Below, piece after piece: positions 36,602 to 44,962 of a stretch of 64,000 bases of DNA. A program made the translations under genes and the position numbers. Source of the DNA: Rossellomorea marisflavi (lineage in GTDB: Bacteria > Bacillota > Bacilli > Bacillales > Bacillaceae_B). Under the pieces are notes generated by a model. The model saw only the letters and a program-made list of their open reading frames with translations. It was not told the origin of the DNA and made no database searches. The stretch is taken from contig NZ_LGUE01000004.1 of the NCBI RefSeq assembly GCF_001274775.1, forward strand, positions 480,163 to 544,162, written 5' to 3'. Each line of letters starts with the position of its first letter. Within the stretch, counting starts at the first letter, position 1.

Positions 36602-37102
36602 CTAGTTAAAATCGATTGATGAATTCGAAGACGACTCATCCTCTTTTACACAATCAATGGCGATGACGATGGCGATCATGACCGTCTCCATCTCATCCTG
36701 GAGTACGTTCACCTTATAGCTGTCGCCCCATGAGAACCATTCCTTGGCAACCTCACCGACGACTTCTCCGTGCTTGAGGACCTGGAAGTTCATGTCCCAC
36801 CAGTTGCCCTGTACTTCGATTCCGGCTGCGTCGATTGTATAGCGGTCCTTGAAGAAGGATAGTTCTTTCTTGATTGTCAGGACCTCTTCACCGCCCACTT
36901 CTACAAAGAACTTCGGAAGGAAGCTGAGCGTCTTTTTCGTGATGAGGGCGACCTCTTCCCTGCTTGTATCCATGATCGAAAACGTCTTGGGGATCCGCAT
37001 GAAACTCCCCTCCACATAGAACCGGTCCTGCTCATCCTGATCCTTCACCGTGAATTTCTCATTGAAGCTGAACACCTTCTGTTTAATATAGAGCTGTCTC
37101 AT
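36602..37102 (-). CDS. LURP-one-related (YxjI-like) protein
   Basis: A 166-residue protein with the tubby/LURP-one barrel pattern: RQLYIKQKVFSFNEKFTVKD, YVEGSFMRIPKTFSIMD, EVALITKKTLSFLPKFFVEV and the hydrophobic C-terminal strand VMIAIVIAIDCV. It resembles B. subtilis YxjI in length and layout; the family role in bacteria is not known (possible phospholipid or membrane-linked sensor). ATG 37102 has GGAGGCGAGG upstream. Confidence 0.85.
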   Translation of the reverse strand: MRQLYIKQKVFSFNEKFTVKDQDEQDRFYVEGSFMRIPKTFSIMDTSREEVALITKKTLSFLPKFFVEVGGEEVLTIKKELSFFKDRYTIDAAGIEVQGNWWDMNFQVLKHGEVVGEVAKEWFSWGDSYKVNVLQDEMETVMIAIVIAIDCVKEDESSSNSSIDFN

Positions 37103-37173
37103 GAGCCTCGCCTCCATCTTGTCTAATGACTCTATATACGATTAAAAGACTAAGTTGGTTTCATTTGTGACAT

Positions 37174-37231
37174 AGGGACGGTTCCGGTGCGTCAAAAAAA
37201 GTGGCGCATGGGAACCGTCCCCATGCGCCAC
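37174..37231. repeat. Foldback repeat, copy 1
   Basis: A 58-base unit with two alternative hairpins: GGGACGGTTCC/GGAACCGTCCC and GTGGCGCATGGG/CCCCATGCGCCAC. Almost the same sequence lies at 39071-39138, on the other side of the dihydroxyacetone kinase gene. It resembles REP/MITE-type elements common in Bacillus. It also stands where a terminator of the kinase gene would be. Confidence 0.8.
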
Positions 37232-37236
37232 TCTTA

Positions 37237-38997
37237 TTACGTCAGACTCTCTGATAGCTCCGTGAAGATGACTCCAAGGGCATAGGCACCGGCATCGGGA
37301 TGACCCAGGCTGCGTTCGCCGACGGTTCCGGCGCGTCCCATCCGGGCGACGATGTCCTTGGTTTTCTCGGCTCCCTCTACTGCGGCCGCTGCTCCTTTTT
37401 CAAATGCAGCTTTGACGTCGTCTCCGTTTGATGCGCTGTCCGACCAGGCGTCCGCACAAGGGACGAGGGCGTCGATGAGGGTTTTGTCGCCCACATCCGC
37501 TCCCCTTCCGAAGGATCGCTCGCCTGTATCCTGGATGCCCTTCACTGCCGCCTGCAGCATTTCGGCGAATTCTGCTACGGTCAGTTCGGTTCGGTCACCG
37601 GCCGATTTCCCGGCTGCGCGGAAGGCCGATCCCCAGATCGGACCGGACGCCCCGCCACAGTATTCCATGATGACCATGGAGCTTGCGTCGAGGAAGCTTC
37701 CGATGGTGAGTGGGTCTTGGTCCAAGATTGATTTCCACTCCCGTTTCAACTGCTTGAAGCCCTTCGAGACGCTCATGCCGAAATCCCCGTCCCCTGCGTG
37801 GGAATCAAGCTCACAGAACGGGACTTCATTCCGGATGATGACGTCGCTCATCTTGTCCACGAGGTAGATCATGTTCTGGAGAGATACCTTATTACCCTTG
37901 ATCTCCCCATGCTCGGCCGCTGTTTCCACCTCGAAGGATACAGGAGTCGATTCTTCCTCTTCCCCGAAGTCGATGTACTCGACCCCTGGCACCGGTCCGT
38001 CCACCCTGAACGCAGGAGCCAAGCTCTCACTCGACAGCAGCGTGCGCAGTTCATCATCGAGTTTCATGAAGGTCAGGGACACGCCCGCCATATCGATGCT
38101 CGTCATATAGTTGCCGACGAAGGCACGGTTGATCGCGATCTTTTTCTCCGAAAGGATCCGGGTGACGGCGTTATTGAAGAGATAGAGTTCCTGCAAGGGC
38201 GTGGCTCCGAAGCCGTTCACCATGACGGCAAGTTCGGTTGAGTCGCCTTCAAGCTTCATGTCCTTCAGAAGATCATTCACCATGCGCTCTGCCAGTTCAT
38301 CGGCGGATGCTACCTTTTCACGACGCGTGCCGGGTTCGCCATGGATGCCGACGCCGTACTCGATTTCGTCGTCGGCAAGCTTGAACGTAGGCGATCCGGT
38401 TGCTGGTACCGTGCAGGAGGTCAGGGCGAATCCGATGCTGCGCACGCTCTTCGCCGCTTTCTCCGCCACGGCCTTCACTTCCTGCAGGCTCCTGCCTTCC
38501 TCGGCTGCCGCCCCGGCGATCTTATGTACAAACACGGTTCCCGCAACACCCCGGCGTCCCACCGTATACAGGCTGTCTTCCACTGCGATATCATCGTCGA
38601 CCTTGACGTATTCCACCTCGATTCCGTCCTCTGAGGCCAGGTGGGCAGCGTTCTTGAAGTTCATGATATCACCGCTGTAGTTCTTGATGATGAGCAGGGC
38701 ACCCTTCTTCCCGGCCGTCGCCTTGATCGCCTGATACACCTGAATCTGCGAAGGTGAGGCAAACACGTCACCGCACACGGCCGCGTCCAACATCCCTTTC
38801 CCCACAAGACCCGCATGGGCCGGCTCATGTCCGCTACCGCCGCCGCTGATCAGCGTGACCTTCTCTTCATTTAACTCCTTCTTCTTCATCACCTTGTACT
38901 TCTTCATGAACTCAAGCTCCGGATGAGCAAGCGCCATCCCCTTGCACATCTCCACCACCAAGTCCTCGGGCTTATTCAACACCTTCTTCACATCCAA
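37237..38997 (-). CDS. dhaK: Dihydroxyacetone kinase, fused DhaK-DhaL
   Basis: A 586-residue two-domain kinase. The DhaK part (1-330) has LISGGGSGHEPAHAGLVGKG and GIHGEPGTRRE, with the His that holds dihydroxyacetone covalently. The DhaL part (about 365-586) has SHAGDGDFGMSVSKGF, which binds Mg-ATP, and YCGGASGPIWGSAF and GRGADVGDKTLIDAL. Such fusions phosphorylate dihydroxyacetone with ATP, unlike the PTS-dependent split enzymes; no PTS genes are nearby. ATG 38997 is used. It stands alone between two copies of a foldback repeat. Confidence 0.95.
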   Translation of the reverse strand: MDVKKVLNKPEDLVVEMCKGMALAHPELEFMKKYKVMKKKELNEEKVTLISGGGSGHEPAHAGLVGKGMLDAAVCGDVFASPSQIQVYQAIKATAGKKGALLIIKNYSGDIMNFKNAAHLASEDGIEVEYVKVDDDIAVEDSLYTVGRRGVAGTVFVHKIAGAAAEEGRSLQEVKAVAEKAAKSVRSIGFALTSCTVPATGSPTFKLADDEIEYGVGIHGEPGTRREKVASADELAERMVNDLLKDMKLEGDSTELAVMVNGFGATPLQELYLFNNAVTRILSEKKIAINRAFVGNYMTSIDMAGVSLTFMKLDDELRTLLSSESLAPAFRVDGPVPGVEYIDFGEEEESTPVSFEVETAAEHGEIKGNKVSLQNMIYLVDKMSDVIIRNEVPFCELDSHAGDGDFGMSVSKGFKQLKREWKSILDQDPLTIGSFLDASSMVIMEYCGGASGPIWGSAFRAAGKSAGDRTELTVAEFAEMLQAAVKGIQDTGERSFGRGADVGDKTLIDALVPCADAWSDSASNGDDVKAAFEKGAAAAVEGAEKTKDIVARMGRAGTVGERSLGHPDAGAYALGVIFTELSESLT

Positions 38998-39070
38998 CGC
39001 CTCCTTGAGATTGTCGTTGGGTAAATTATCTCACTGGGCAGATGAAAATGAAAGCGTTACGCATGTCGGA

Positions 39071-39138
39071 TAGTGGCGCACAGGGACGGTTCCGGTGCGT
39101 CAAAAAAGTGGCGCATGGGAACCGTCCCCATGCGCCAC
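39071..39138. repeat. Foldback repeat, copy 2
   Basis: Same core as 37174-37231 (GGGACGGTTCCGGTGCGTCA...CCCCATGCGCCAC) with one A fewer in the central A-run and an extra GTGGCGCAC on the left. It sits 74 bases upstream of the kinase start. Confidence 0.8.
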
Positions 39139-39144
39139 CCTGCA

Positions 39145-39420
39145 TCAAACCGGCTGACCGGCCAATGCTTCGATGATGTCACCTTTCAATCTCTCTTCTT
39201 TCCTCTCGTTTTGGACGACCTTCTCCACTTTCACAGTCCCAATGATATGGCGGATGTTTTCATCGGTTTGAATGAAGCGTTCATTTTGTGTGTACAGTTC
39301 CCGGAACCATTCCCTTGCCTGAAGCTCTTTGATATTCCTTTCAATTTTCTCCTCCGTCGGGTCACCCTTCATGAAGCTGACCATCGACATGCAGAGATTG
39401 GCAAAGATCTCGATTATCAA
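39145..39420 (-). CDS. Small hypothetical protein
   Basis: A 91-residue helical protein starting at TTG 39420 behind GAGGGG. It has a short hydrophobic N-terminus (IIEIFANLCMSMVSFM) and then charged helices (TEEKIERNIKELQAREWFRE). No family recognised. Its end touches foldback repeat copy 2. Confidence 0.6.
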   Translation of the reverse strand: MIIEIFANLCMSMVSFMKGDPTEEKIERNIKELQAREWFRELYTQNERFIQTDENIRHIIGTVKVEKVVQNERKEERLKGDIIEALAGQPV

Positions 39421-39519
39421 TTCTTCCCCTCATTCCTCTTCAGCGTTATGATACAATCATTCTATTAAAAGAAAAAAATCCCTTTTTGTTTGGCTGTTTT
39501 AAACCTTAATGTTATTCTC

Positions 39520-39864
39520 TCAATATAAAACTCCATTATCTTTTAGCGTGTTTCTAATGTGATTTCCTTCTGGACTAGGAAAAATTTCAATGAATGTGAT
39601 TAAGCCATTTTGAGTTTCAATGGTACCTATGCCATCAAGATTAAATTCCTCAATGTCTCTATCTTCTTCATACGTAGTTAAGTAAAATGAACCACAATCA
39701 GGTTCACCACAATCACAAAGAGTTTTTATTCGTAGGGTATCGACTTGTATGCCTAATTCAAAGCGTGAAATATTATTCGTAAAATAATTTTTGATTTGTT
39801 TTGCTAAAGAAGGTAAAACTTCTACAAGTAACGGGCTCTGTTCCACAGCCTCACCAACTTTCAA
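39520..39864 (-). CDS. Hypothetical protein with CxCGEPDCG motif
   Basis: A 114-residue soluble protein. A central cysteine cluster (CDCGEPDCGSFYLTTYEED) may bind metal. The C-terminal half is beta-rich (TIETQNGLITFIEIFPSPEG). Resembles small Bacillus proteins of unknown role sometimes found near toxin immunity genes, but I cannot name the family. Confidence 0.7.
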   Translation of the reverse strand: MKVGEAVEQSPLLVEVLPSLAKQIKNYFTNNISRFELGIQVDTLRIKTLCDCGEPDCGSFYLTTYEEDRDIEEFNLDGIGTIETQNGLITFIEIFPSPEGNHIRNTLKDNGVLY

Positions 39865-39995
39865 CCTTTGCTTTCTATACGTTTAAGGAAGAATCACACT
39901 TCCATTTTTGAAAGACACAAACAATCAGTAAGAACTGTCATTTCCAATAGAACCATAGTACGCGACAGAAATGAACGACTCAAGGAGGTCTTTAC

Positions 39996-40442
39996 ATGAC
40001 AACCCCCGCCTACATAGAACTCGTATTCGAAAACGTCGAATCCATCATCCTGAAACCTGACCGATTTCTAAAGCTGGAGTTCGGTCCTCTGGTGAAAGAC
40101 GAAGATAACCATACCCAATATGATCAGTTCTTTACGGATGAGGTGCTGATTCACATCTCCTATGAGGACGCATCGGAACTGGCCTACTCTCCGGCCAAAT
40201 CCGATAATCCCCTTGGCGGCTACACGCATAATCCCGACAGCAATCATGTGGCAGACCGCCCGAACATTCTCGGCCGCCTCCTGCTTTATCCCGATCTCAC
40301 CCACATCTATTACATAGACGAAAACGAGAATGAGATTTCATCCGTAATCGTTCCGTGGAGTGAGGAAGACGAGTATCAGAATGAGTATATGACGGTGACG
40401 ACGGAGCCAGGCTATGTGGAGGTCAGGGTCCGGAAAGGGTAA
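39996..40442 (+). CDS. Hypothetical protein
   Basis: A 148-residue acidic, beta-rich protein beginning TTPAYIELVFENVESIILKP. A strong AAGGAGG lies 9 bases before ATG 39996, so it is surely translated. No recognised domain; no membrane segment. Confidence 0.75.
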   Translation: MTTPAYIELVFENVESIILKPDRFLKLEFGPLVKDEDNHTQYDQFFTDEVLIHISYEDASELAYSPAKSDNPLGGYTHNPDSNHVADRPNILGRLLLYPDLTHIYYIDENENEISSVIVPWSEEDEYQNEYMTVTTEPGYVEVRVRKG

Positions 40443-40518
40443 CGGGGGCAGAACCTTACCACACGAAGAAGCTTGGTACCTCCGAGACTTTTTGTGTGGT
40501 TATCTACCCAAACCAACG

Positions 40519-40755
40519 TCAATACCCCTTGGAATCAATAAAGAACCGGATTGTACGCCGATACGTCTTCCAGTCCTTGTATCGCTTTAAAAGCCGGGTT
40601 TCCAGTTCGTCATCGATCACTTGCTCTCCCCTGTAGATGCCCTCCCTCTCCATATTGATCAGCCGGTTTTCATACTGACCTACTGATATTTCCCGCAGTT
40701 TGCGTTCTCCCTATTTGATTTGGTGTTTATTCCTGAGATACTCCGTAAATTCCAT
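40519..40755 (-). pseudogene. Short gene interrupted by an in-frame TAG
   Basis: From ATG 40755 (GGAGTAGG site) the minus strand reads MEFTEYLRNKHQIK, then TAG at 40713-40711, then continues in the same frame GERKLREISVGQYENRLINM...RRTIRFFIDSKGY to TGA 40519. The joined 78-residue product resembles the SAM-like core-binding part of tyrosine recombinases (EFTEYLRNK ... ISVGQYENRL), but there is no catalytic domain. Removing one stop restores it, so the loss is recent or the stop is read through. The rest of 40443-40982 shows no gene. Confidence 0.55.
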
Positions 40756-40982
40756 TCGCCTACTCCATTCTAGTAGTCTTTGTCCATTCCATATTATGTA
40801 ATTATATGGTAACACATTCACAATCGATTGTGCTCCTATTCTTTCCAAAGAGTAGTTCCTCAAGATCTTCGAGAAGGGTTGATTTCGTTCCCATAACATC
40901 ATAGTCATTCAGTCAAAAGTCGGTTCTCCCTTCCCCCATCCTCCGCTAGACTGTTGATAGAAGACCGAAGGAGGAACTTGAC

Positions 40983-41510
40983 ATGCTGGTAAAACGAATC
41001 GTATGTACGGTGGAAGCCCATCAACGCGGGTCATTTCACATGGCGCAGATGGAGTGGGTTGCTTTGAGAACGGTCGAGGGATTCATTGCCCAGTTGGGCG
41101 GATGGGACACATCAGACGCATCCATCGCATACATCTACTCTTTCTGGGAGAATCGCGATCGATATGAGAATTTCATGGAGAACATACATGACGAGATCTT
41201 CGGCCATTCAAACCAGAGTGCTACTTATACCTCAATCAAGATCGAGTTGTTCGAGGGGGAGGCAAGTGGAACCGCCGTCAATGAGCTATTAAGAGATTGT
41301 TCACTCATCAGAACCAGCATTATCAATCGTGAGGAACAGCCACTTAACAATAAGCAGAGCGATGAAACCCTGCTATTTTCTGATTCTACCGGAGGAACCC
41401 TTTTGTTCATGCGCAGTGAAACAAATGGCATCCCTCCCTGTACAGTAGGGGAAACGGAGGAAGCATTCACGATCACCGAAGACTGGTTCGTTCATCGTAA
41501 TGACATGTAA
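40983..41510 (+). CDS. ydbC: DUF4937 (YdbC-like) protein
   Basis: A 175-residue protein whose first ~105 residues match the DUF4937 ferredoxin-like domain of B. subtilis YdbC: LVKRIVCTVEAHQRGSFHMA, GFIAQLGGWD, FWENRDRYENFMENIHDEIF, NQSATYTSIKIELFEG. The C-terminal ~70 residues are an extension. Function unknown; the fold recalls antibiotic-monooxygenase-type dimers. GGAGG precedes ATG 40983. Confidence 0.85.
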   Translation: MLVKRIVCTVEAHQRGSFHMAQMEWVALRTVEGFIAQLGGWDTSDASIAYIYSFWENRDRYENFMENIHDEIFGHSNQSATYTSIKIELFEGEASGTAVNELLRDCSLIRTSIINREEQPLNNKQSDETLLFSDSTGGTLLFMRSETNGIPPCTVGETEEAFTITEDWFVHRNDM

Positions 41511-41547
41511 AAAGGAAGCTGCATATTGAATCAGCAGCTTCCTTTTC
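41511..41547 (+). terminator. Rho-independent terminator
   Basis: AAGGAAGCTGC and GCAGCTTCCTT form a perfect stem with a TTTTCTT tail, starting just after the stop at 41510. It is similar in sequence to the terminator near 27810-27840. Confidence 0.85.
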
Positions 41548-41560
41548 TTACGTTCAGTTC

Positions 41561-41779
41561 TCACCCAACCTTCTTCACTCTGAAGAAATTCGAGACAAAC
41601 AACAAGCCAAGTCCAAACATGAATCTAGATGAGGCATAAACAGGCTGATCCATCAAGAACATCCCCGCTACTAGCAACAAGCCATACCCCACTATCACCA
41701 TGACTTTCCCGCTCACTTTCTCCTTATACATCTTTCCATTGAATGAAAATTTCCGATTAATTTGGTTCCTACCACCCAT
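41561..41779 (-). CDS. Small membrane protein
   Basis: A 72-residue protein with a basic N-terminus and two transmembrane helices (VMVIVGYGLLLVAGMFLM and SSRFMFGLGLLFVSNFF). No family recognised. The ribosome binding site is weak. Confidence 0.6.
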   Translation of the reverse strand: MGGRNQINRKFSFNGKMYKEKVSGKVMVIVGYGLLLVAGMFLMDQPVYASSRFMFGLGLLFVSNFFRVKKVG

Positions 41780-41916
41780 CTAAAACATCCAATTTTATCC
41801 TTATCTTAGTTGAAATGGGCGTACCATTCAATGTGCTGAAGGCAAACAGTTATCAAACAATGGAAAACGTCCGATAAAACACTGAAGGATCTACCCAAAC
41901 CAAACGTACACACCCT

Positions 41917-41945
41917 TGCAACCAAATAGGCCACCACATACGACT
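41917..41945 (+). promoter_or_regulatory. Possible ECF-type promoter
   Basis: TGCAACC at 41917-41923 and CGACTATA from 41941 have the AAC...CGA spacing of an extracytoplasmic-function sigma promoter and lie just upstream of the sigma gene. It could be autoregulatory. The -10 is not a perfect CGTC/CGTA. Confidence 0.35.
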
Positions 41946-41973
41946 ATATAACGTAACAGAAAGGAGAACGCAC

Positions 41974-42507
41974 ATGGATATCGCATCATTAGTGAAAAAG
42001 GCCAAAAAGGGCGATGATGAATCGTTTGAGCTGCTCATCGGTTCTGTCAGGGAAAAGCTGTACCGGACGGCGTATGTATACGTCCGGAATGAACAGGACG
42101 CCCTGGACATCTATCAGGAGGCGATTTATACCGCTTTCACCTCCATCCACACGTTGAAGAAGCCCGAACGGTTTTCGAGCTGGATCACGAAGATCATCGT
42201 TTTCAAGGCGATCGATTTCATCCGGAAGGAGTCACGCCATTTTACGACCGATGATGAAAATGTCTTTGCCGGGCTCCTCTCATCCGATAATGCCGATTCG
42301 AGCCTGCATTCCATGGATCTCACGGAGGCCTTTACCTCACTGAACCCCACGGCAAAAACGATTGTTCTGCTGAGGTACTACCATGACCTGACCACGAAGG
42401 AGATCGCGGCGCTCATGAAGTCCCCTGAGGGAACGGTGAAGTCACATCTAAACCGGGCGAAGAAACAGCTGAGACCGATATTAAAGGAGGGCTATCTGTA
42501 TGAATAA
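41974..42507 (+). CDS. ECF RNA polymerase sigma factor
   Basis: A 177-residue group 4 sigma factor. Region 2 has LYRTAYVYVRNEQDALDIYQ, with FSSWITKIIVFKAIDFIRKE; region 4 has LNPTAKTIVLLRYYHDLTTK and EIAALMKSPEGTVKSHLNRA. The B. subtilis SigV group is similar. ATG 41974 has AAGGAG upstream. The stop overlaps the next gene by 8 bases, the usual sigma/anti-sigma coupling. Confidence 0.92.
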   Translation: MDIASLVKKAKKGDDESFELLIGSVREKLYRTAYVYVRNEQDALDIYQEAIYTAFTSIHTLKKPERFSSWITKIIVFKAIDFIRKESRHFTTDDENVFAGLLSSDNADSSLHSMDLTEAFTSLNPTAKTIVLLRYYHDLTTKEIAALMKSPEGTVKSHLNRAKKQLRPILKEGYLYE

Positions 42508-43522
42508 GGATCTATTCGAAAACATATCTGTACCCGTTGAAAAGCTTGTGGCAAGGGAAAAGGAAGCGATGATGCAGGCGAAGCGAAAAAGGAAGGTGAG
42601 AAAGGCGACGATGCGCTCCCTCATGGTGGCGTGTGGGATATGCCTTTCCCTCCTCGGCTCGGGGTTTGTATCGACGGGCATGGCGGAAGCATTGTCGAGC
42701 ATCCCTCTCCTCAGTCCGATTTATAAGGATTTCAGGGACATTGCATCGGATAAAATCGAACAGGATCACCTTGCGACCCCCATCGACAAACAGGACAGCC
42801 ACAACGGCCTCACCATGACGGTAAAAGAAGCCGCTTATGACGGCAACCGCCTCATCGTGACGGTCGTGTACACCGGATCAAAAGGCGTGACGCTCAAAGA
42901 AGAAAAAGCCGGGCGGCAGGAAATCACCATCAACGGCCAGCCGATTAAACCGGCAATCGGCTCAACAGGGCAAGATGATATAAAGCCGAACACCATCATC
43001 GAGCACCACCAGTATACCCTCTCCAACTTGGATGAGTATGGTGATGCGATTGATATCGAAGTCCAAGGAGACAACCTATTTGGCTATGAGGGCCAGTGGA
43101 ATGTGGCTTTCCCCCTTGAGAAAATCAAGCGTGACGTCACTGCCTTCTCCCCTGATGCCACTGCGAAAACCGAAAACGGAATGTATGCCATCACTGCCGA
43201 CAACGTGACCTTCTCTCCACTCTCAACCCGGATCGACCTCTCCGTCGACTATCCGGCCGAACTGGATGAAAACGACCGCTGGCCATGGTTCGAATACACC
43301 GTCGTCGACGACCAGGGCCGCGTCTACAATGGCATGAAGCTCCAAACCGGCATGGCCGACGGGACGAATGGCCATCATATGGTGCTGACGCTGCCTCCGA
43401 TGGATGAAGTACCGGGGTCTCTTACACTGATGCCTAGTGAACAAAATCGGGATGTGTATGATTTGGAACTCGATGAACTGGAACTGCTCATTCCTTTGAA
43501 GAATCTTAAGTCCCAAAACTAA
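42500..43522 (+). CDS. DUF4179 membrane protein, probable anti-sigma factor
   Basis: A 340-residue protein: a basic cytoplasmic N-terminus of about 48 residues, one transmembrane helix (LMVACGICLSLLGSGFVSTG, about 48-67), and a large extracellular DUF4179-type region of beta strands. It overlaps the sigma gene (ATG at 42500), so it is most likely the membrane sensor that holds the sigma factor inactive. The DUF4179 group is often found in this position. Confidence 0.88.
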   Translation: MNKDLFENISVPVEKLVAREKEAMMQAKRKRKVRKATMRSLMVACGICLSLLGSGFVSTGMAEALSSIPLLSPIYKDFRDIASDKIEQDHLATPIDKQDSHNGLTMTVKEAAYDGNRLIVTVVYTGSKGVTLKEEKAGRQEITINGQPIKPAIGSTGQDDIKPNTIIEHHQYTLSNLDEYGDAIDIEVQGDNLFGYEGQWNVAFPLEKIKRDVTAFSPDATAKTENGMYAITADNVTFSPLSTRIDLSVDYPAELDENDRWPWFEYTVVDDQGRVYNGMKLQTGMADGTNGHHMVLTLPPMDEVPGSLTLMPSEQNRDVYDLELDELELLIPLKNLKSQN

Positions 43523-43524
43523 TA

Positions 43525-43578
43525 AAAGAACGAAGCCGGATCCCAATTTCAACGGAAACCGGCTTTCTGTCGTTCTTG
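43525..43578 (+). terminator. Terminator hairpin
   Basis: AAGAACGAAGCCGG and CCGGCTTTCTGTCGTTCTT form a long imperfect stem after the DUF4179 gene. Confidence 0.65.
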
Positions 43579-43679
43579 CTGAATACCTCTGACCCAGATT
43601 GGAATCTTCTCCCTCTTTATCACCCATAAATGAAACTTCTCATTCATTCCCGACGTAAATAAAGCAAGGAGGCGATGAC

Positions 43680-43988
43680 ATGTTGTGGGGCGCAATCGTA
43701 GGTAGTTTATTTGCAAGCTTATTCCTATTCGGATCCGCCTATCTGATCTGGTACAAAAAAGACCTCACCTTCATCGCCGGATACGATGAAAAGAAGTTCA
43801 AGGGAGACAAGGACCGACTCCCCAGGGCCTACGGCATCTTCTGCTTGGCAAGCGGGATCCTGACTGTCATCCTCCCTTTTGCATTGGAATTCATCGGCTC
43901 TTATGCAGGAGCCATATTCGGCATATGGATCACAGTGGGGGTCGTTGTGTTGGCGTTTTATTCACAGTCATTGAATAAAGGCTCCTAG
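43680..43988 (+). CDS. DUF3784-like membrane protein
   Basis: A 102-residue protein with three hydrophobic helices (residues about 4-24, 51-70 and 75-95) and the loop GYDEKKFKGDKDRLPRAYG that typifies DUF3784. The role is unknown; the family is common in Bacillaceae. AAGGAGG precedes ATG 43680. Confidence 0.85.
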   Translation: MLWGAIVGSLFASLFLFGSAYLIWYKKDLTFIAGYDEKKFKGDKDRLPRAYGIFCLASGILTVILPFALEFIGSYAGAIFGIWITVGVVVLAFYSQSLNKGS

Positions 43989-44078
43989 TTTTCTAGCAGA
44001 TAGTGCATTCCTATGCCAAGATTATCATCCATTTAATACTTATAGAAACAAAAAACAGAAGTCAATCGGAGGATACAG

Positions 44079-44459
44079 ATGAAACCTAAGATTGTTCTAA
44101 CCTTACTGATTGTAAGTGTAGGAGTAAACCTGTACATAGGGGGAAAATGGCTTTTGTTTGATCGTCCATACGAACCGCCCCCCGAAGAAGCAATCATTCT
44201 TGGGGAGATGGTTCAAAAGACAGTCGAAAGTGAAGAGTACAAGGATTTAGCTAAAGCAGAAAAGGTCATCGCCATCGAGACGGGAATTGACAAAAATAAA
44301 GGGGGCAGATTCCCCTACAATATGATGACTAGTGTGCGTACGGATAAGGAAACCCATCTATTCTCATGCAGTGATGACAAATGTACAAAAATGGAATTGA
44401 TAGGAACCAGTTATTCCATCTACCAAGACGAAGAGCCGAGGCTGCCACTCAAAAAGTAG
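44079..44459 (+). CDS. Membrane-anchored or secreted hypothetical protein
   Basis: A 126-residue protein with an N-terminal signal/anchor helix (KIVLTLLIVSVGVNLYIGG, residues 4-22) and a small extracytoplasmic domain with a CSDDKC pair. No lipobox. CGGAGG lies upstream of ATG 44079. Family not recognised. Confidence 0.7.
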   Translation: MKPKIVLTLLIVSVGVNLYIGGKWLLFDRPYEPPPEEAIILGEMVQKTVESEEYKDLAKAEKVIAIETGIDKNKGGRFPYNMMTSVRTDKETHLFSCSDDKCTKMELIGTSYSIYQDEEPRLPLKK

Positions 44460-44528
44460 ATTGACTACCTCCCCCTTCACCACAAGTTAAACGTTACCTA
44501 CCCTGACCATCACAAGGAGGACCTGCCA

Positions 44529-44960
44529 TTGAAATACCCGTCAAAAGTAGACCTGTGGCTCGCCATCCTCATCTGGGGAAGCATGCTCGGCACCATCGGA
44601 ATCGGCCTTTATGCTATCTTCTATGAATCTTCTTCCTATTGGGAAGTGATGTTTCTACTACTTTCTTGCGTGCTTCTTCCCCTGTTTATATTATGGGGGT
44701 GCCTTACCACTTACTACCTGTTGAGCGATACCCATTTGATCATCCGATATGGTCCGTTCAAAAAGAGAGTTCCTTTAGACAGGATCACCTCCGTCAAGAA
44801 AACGAGCAACCCCTTATCGAGCCCTGCCCTTTCCCTCAAAAGGCTTGAGATTTCGTACAATACCTACGATATGGTGCTGATTTCACCCAAGGATCGAGAT
44901 GCGTTCATCAAGGTCTTGTCCGAGCGGTGTGAACAGCTTACTAGTTTAAGGAGGATTTAA
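44529..44960 (+). CDS. PH-domain (YyaB-like) membrane protein
   Basis: A 143-residue protein with two transmembrane helices (about 11-30 and 40-62) and then a bacterial PH-like domain: YYLLSDTHLIIRYGPFKKRV, LDRITSVKKTSNPLSSPALS and the final helix DRDAFIKVLSERCEQL. The start is TTG 44529 behind AAGGAGG. Stop and next start are 2 bases apart. Confidence 0.85.
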   Translation: MKYPSKVDLWLAILIWGSMLGTIGIGLYAIFYESSSYWEVMFLLLSCVLLPLFILWGCLTTYYLLSDTHLIIRYGPFKKRVPLDRITSVKKTSNPLSSPALSLKRLEISYNTYDMVLISPKDRDAFIKVLSERCEQLTSLRRI

Positions 44961-44962
44961 CG

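Noticed and set aside
37352..38680. Several long plus-strand frames across the dihydroxyacetone kinase gene
   Set aside because: The GC-rich coding strand produces open antisense frames; the kinase motifs are unmistakable on the minus strand.
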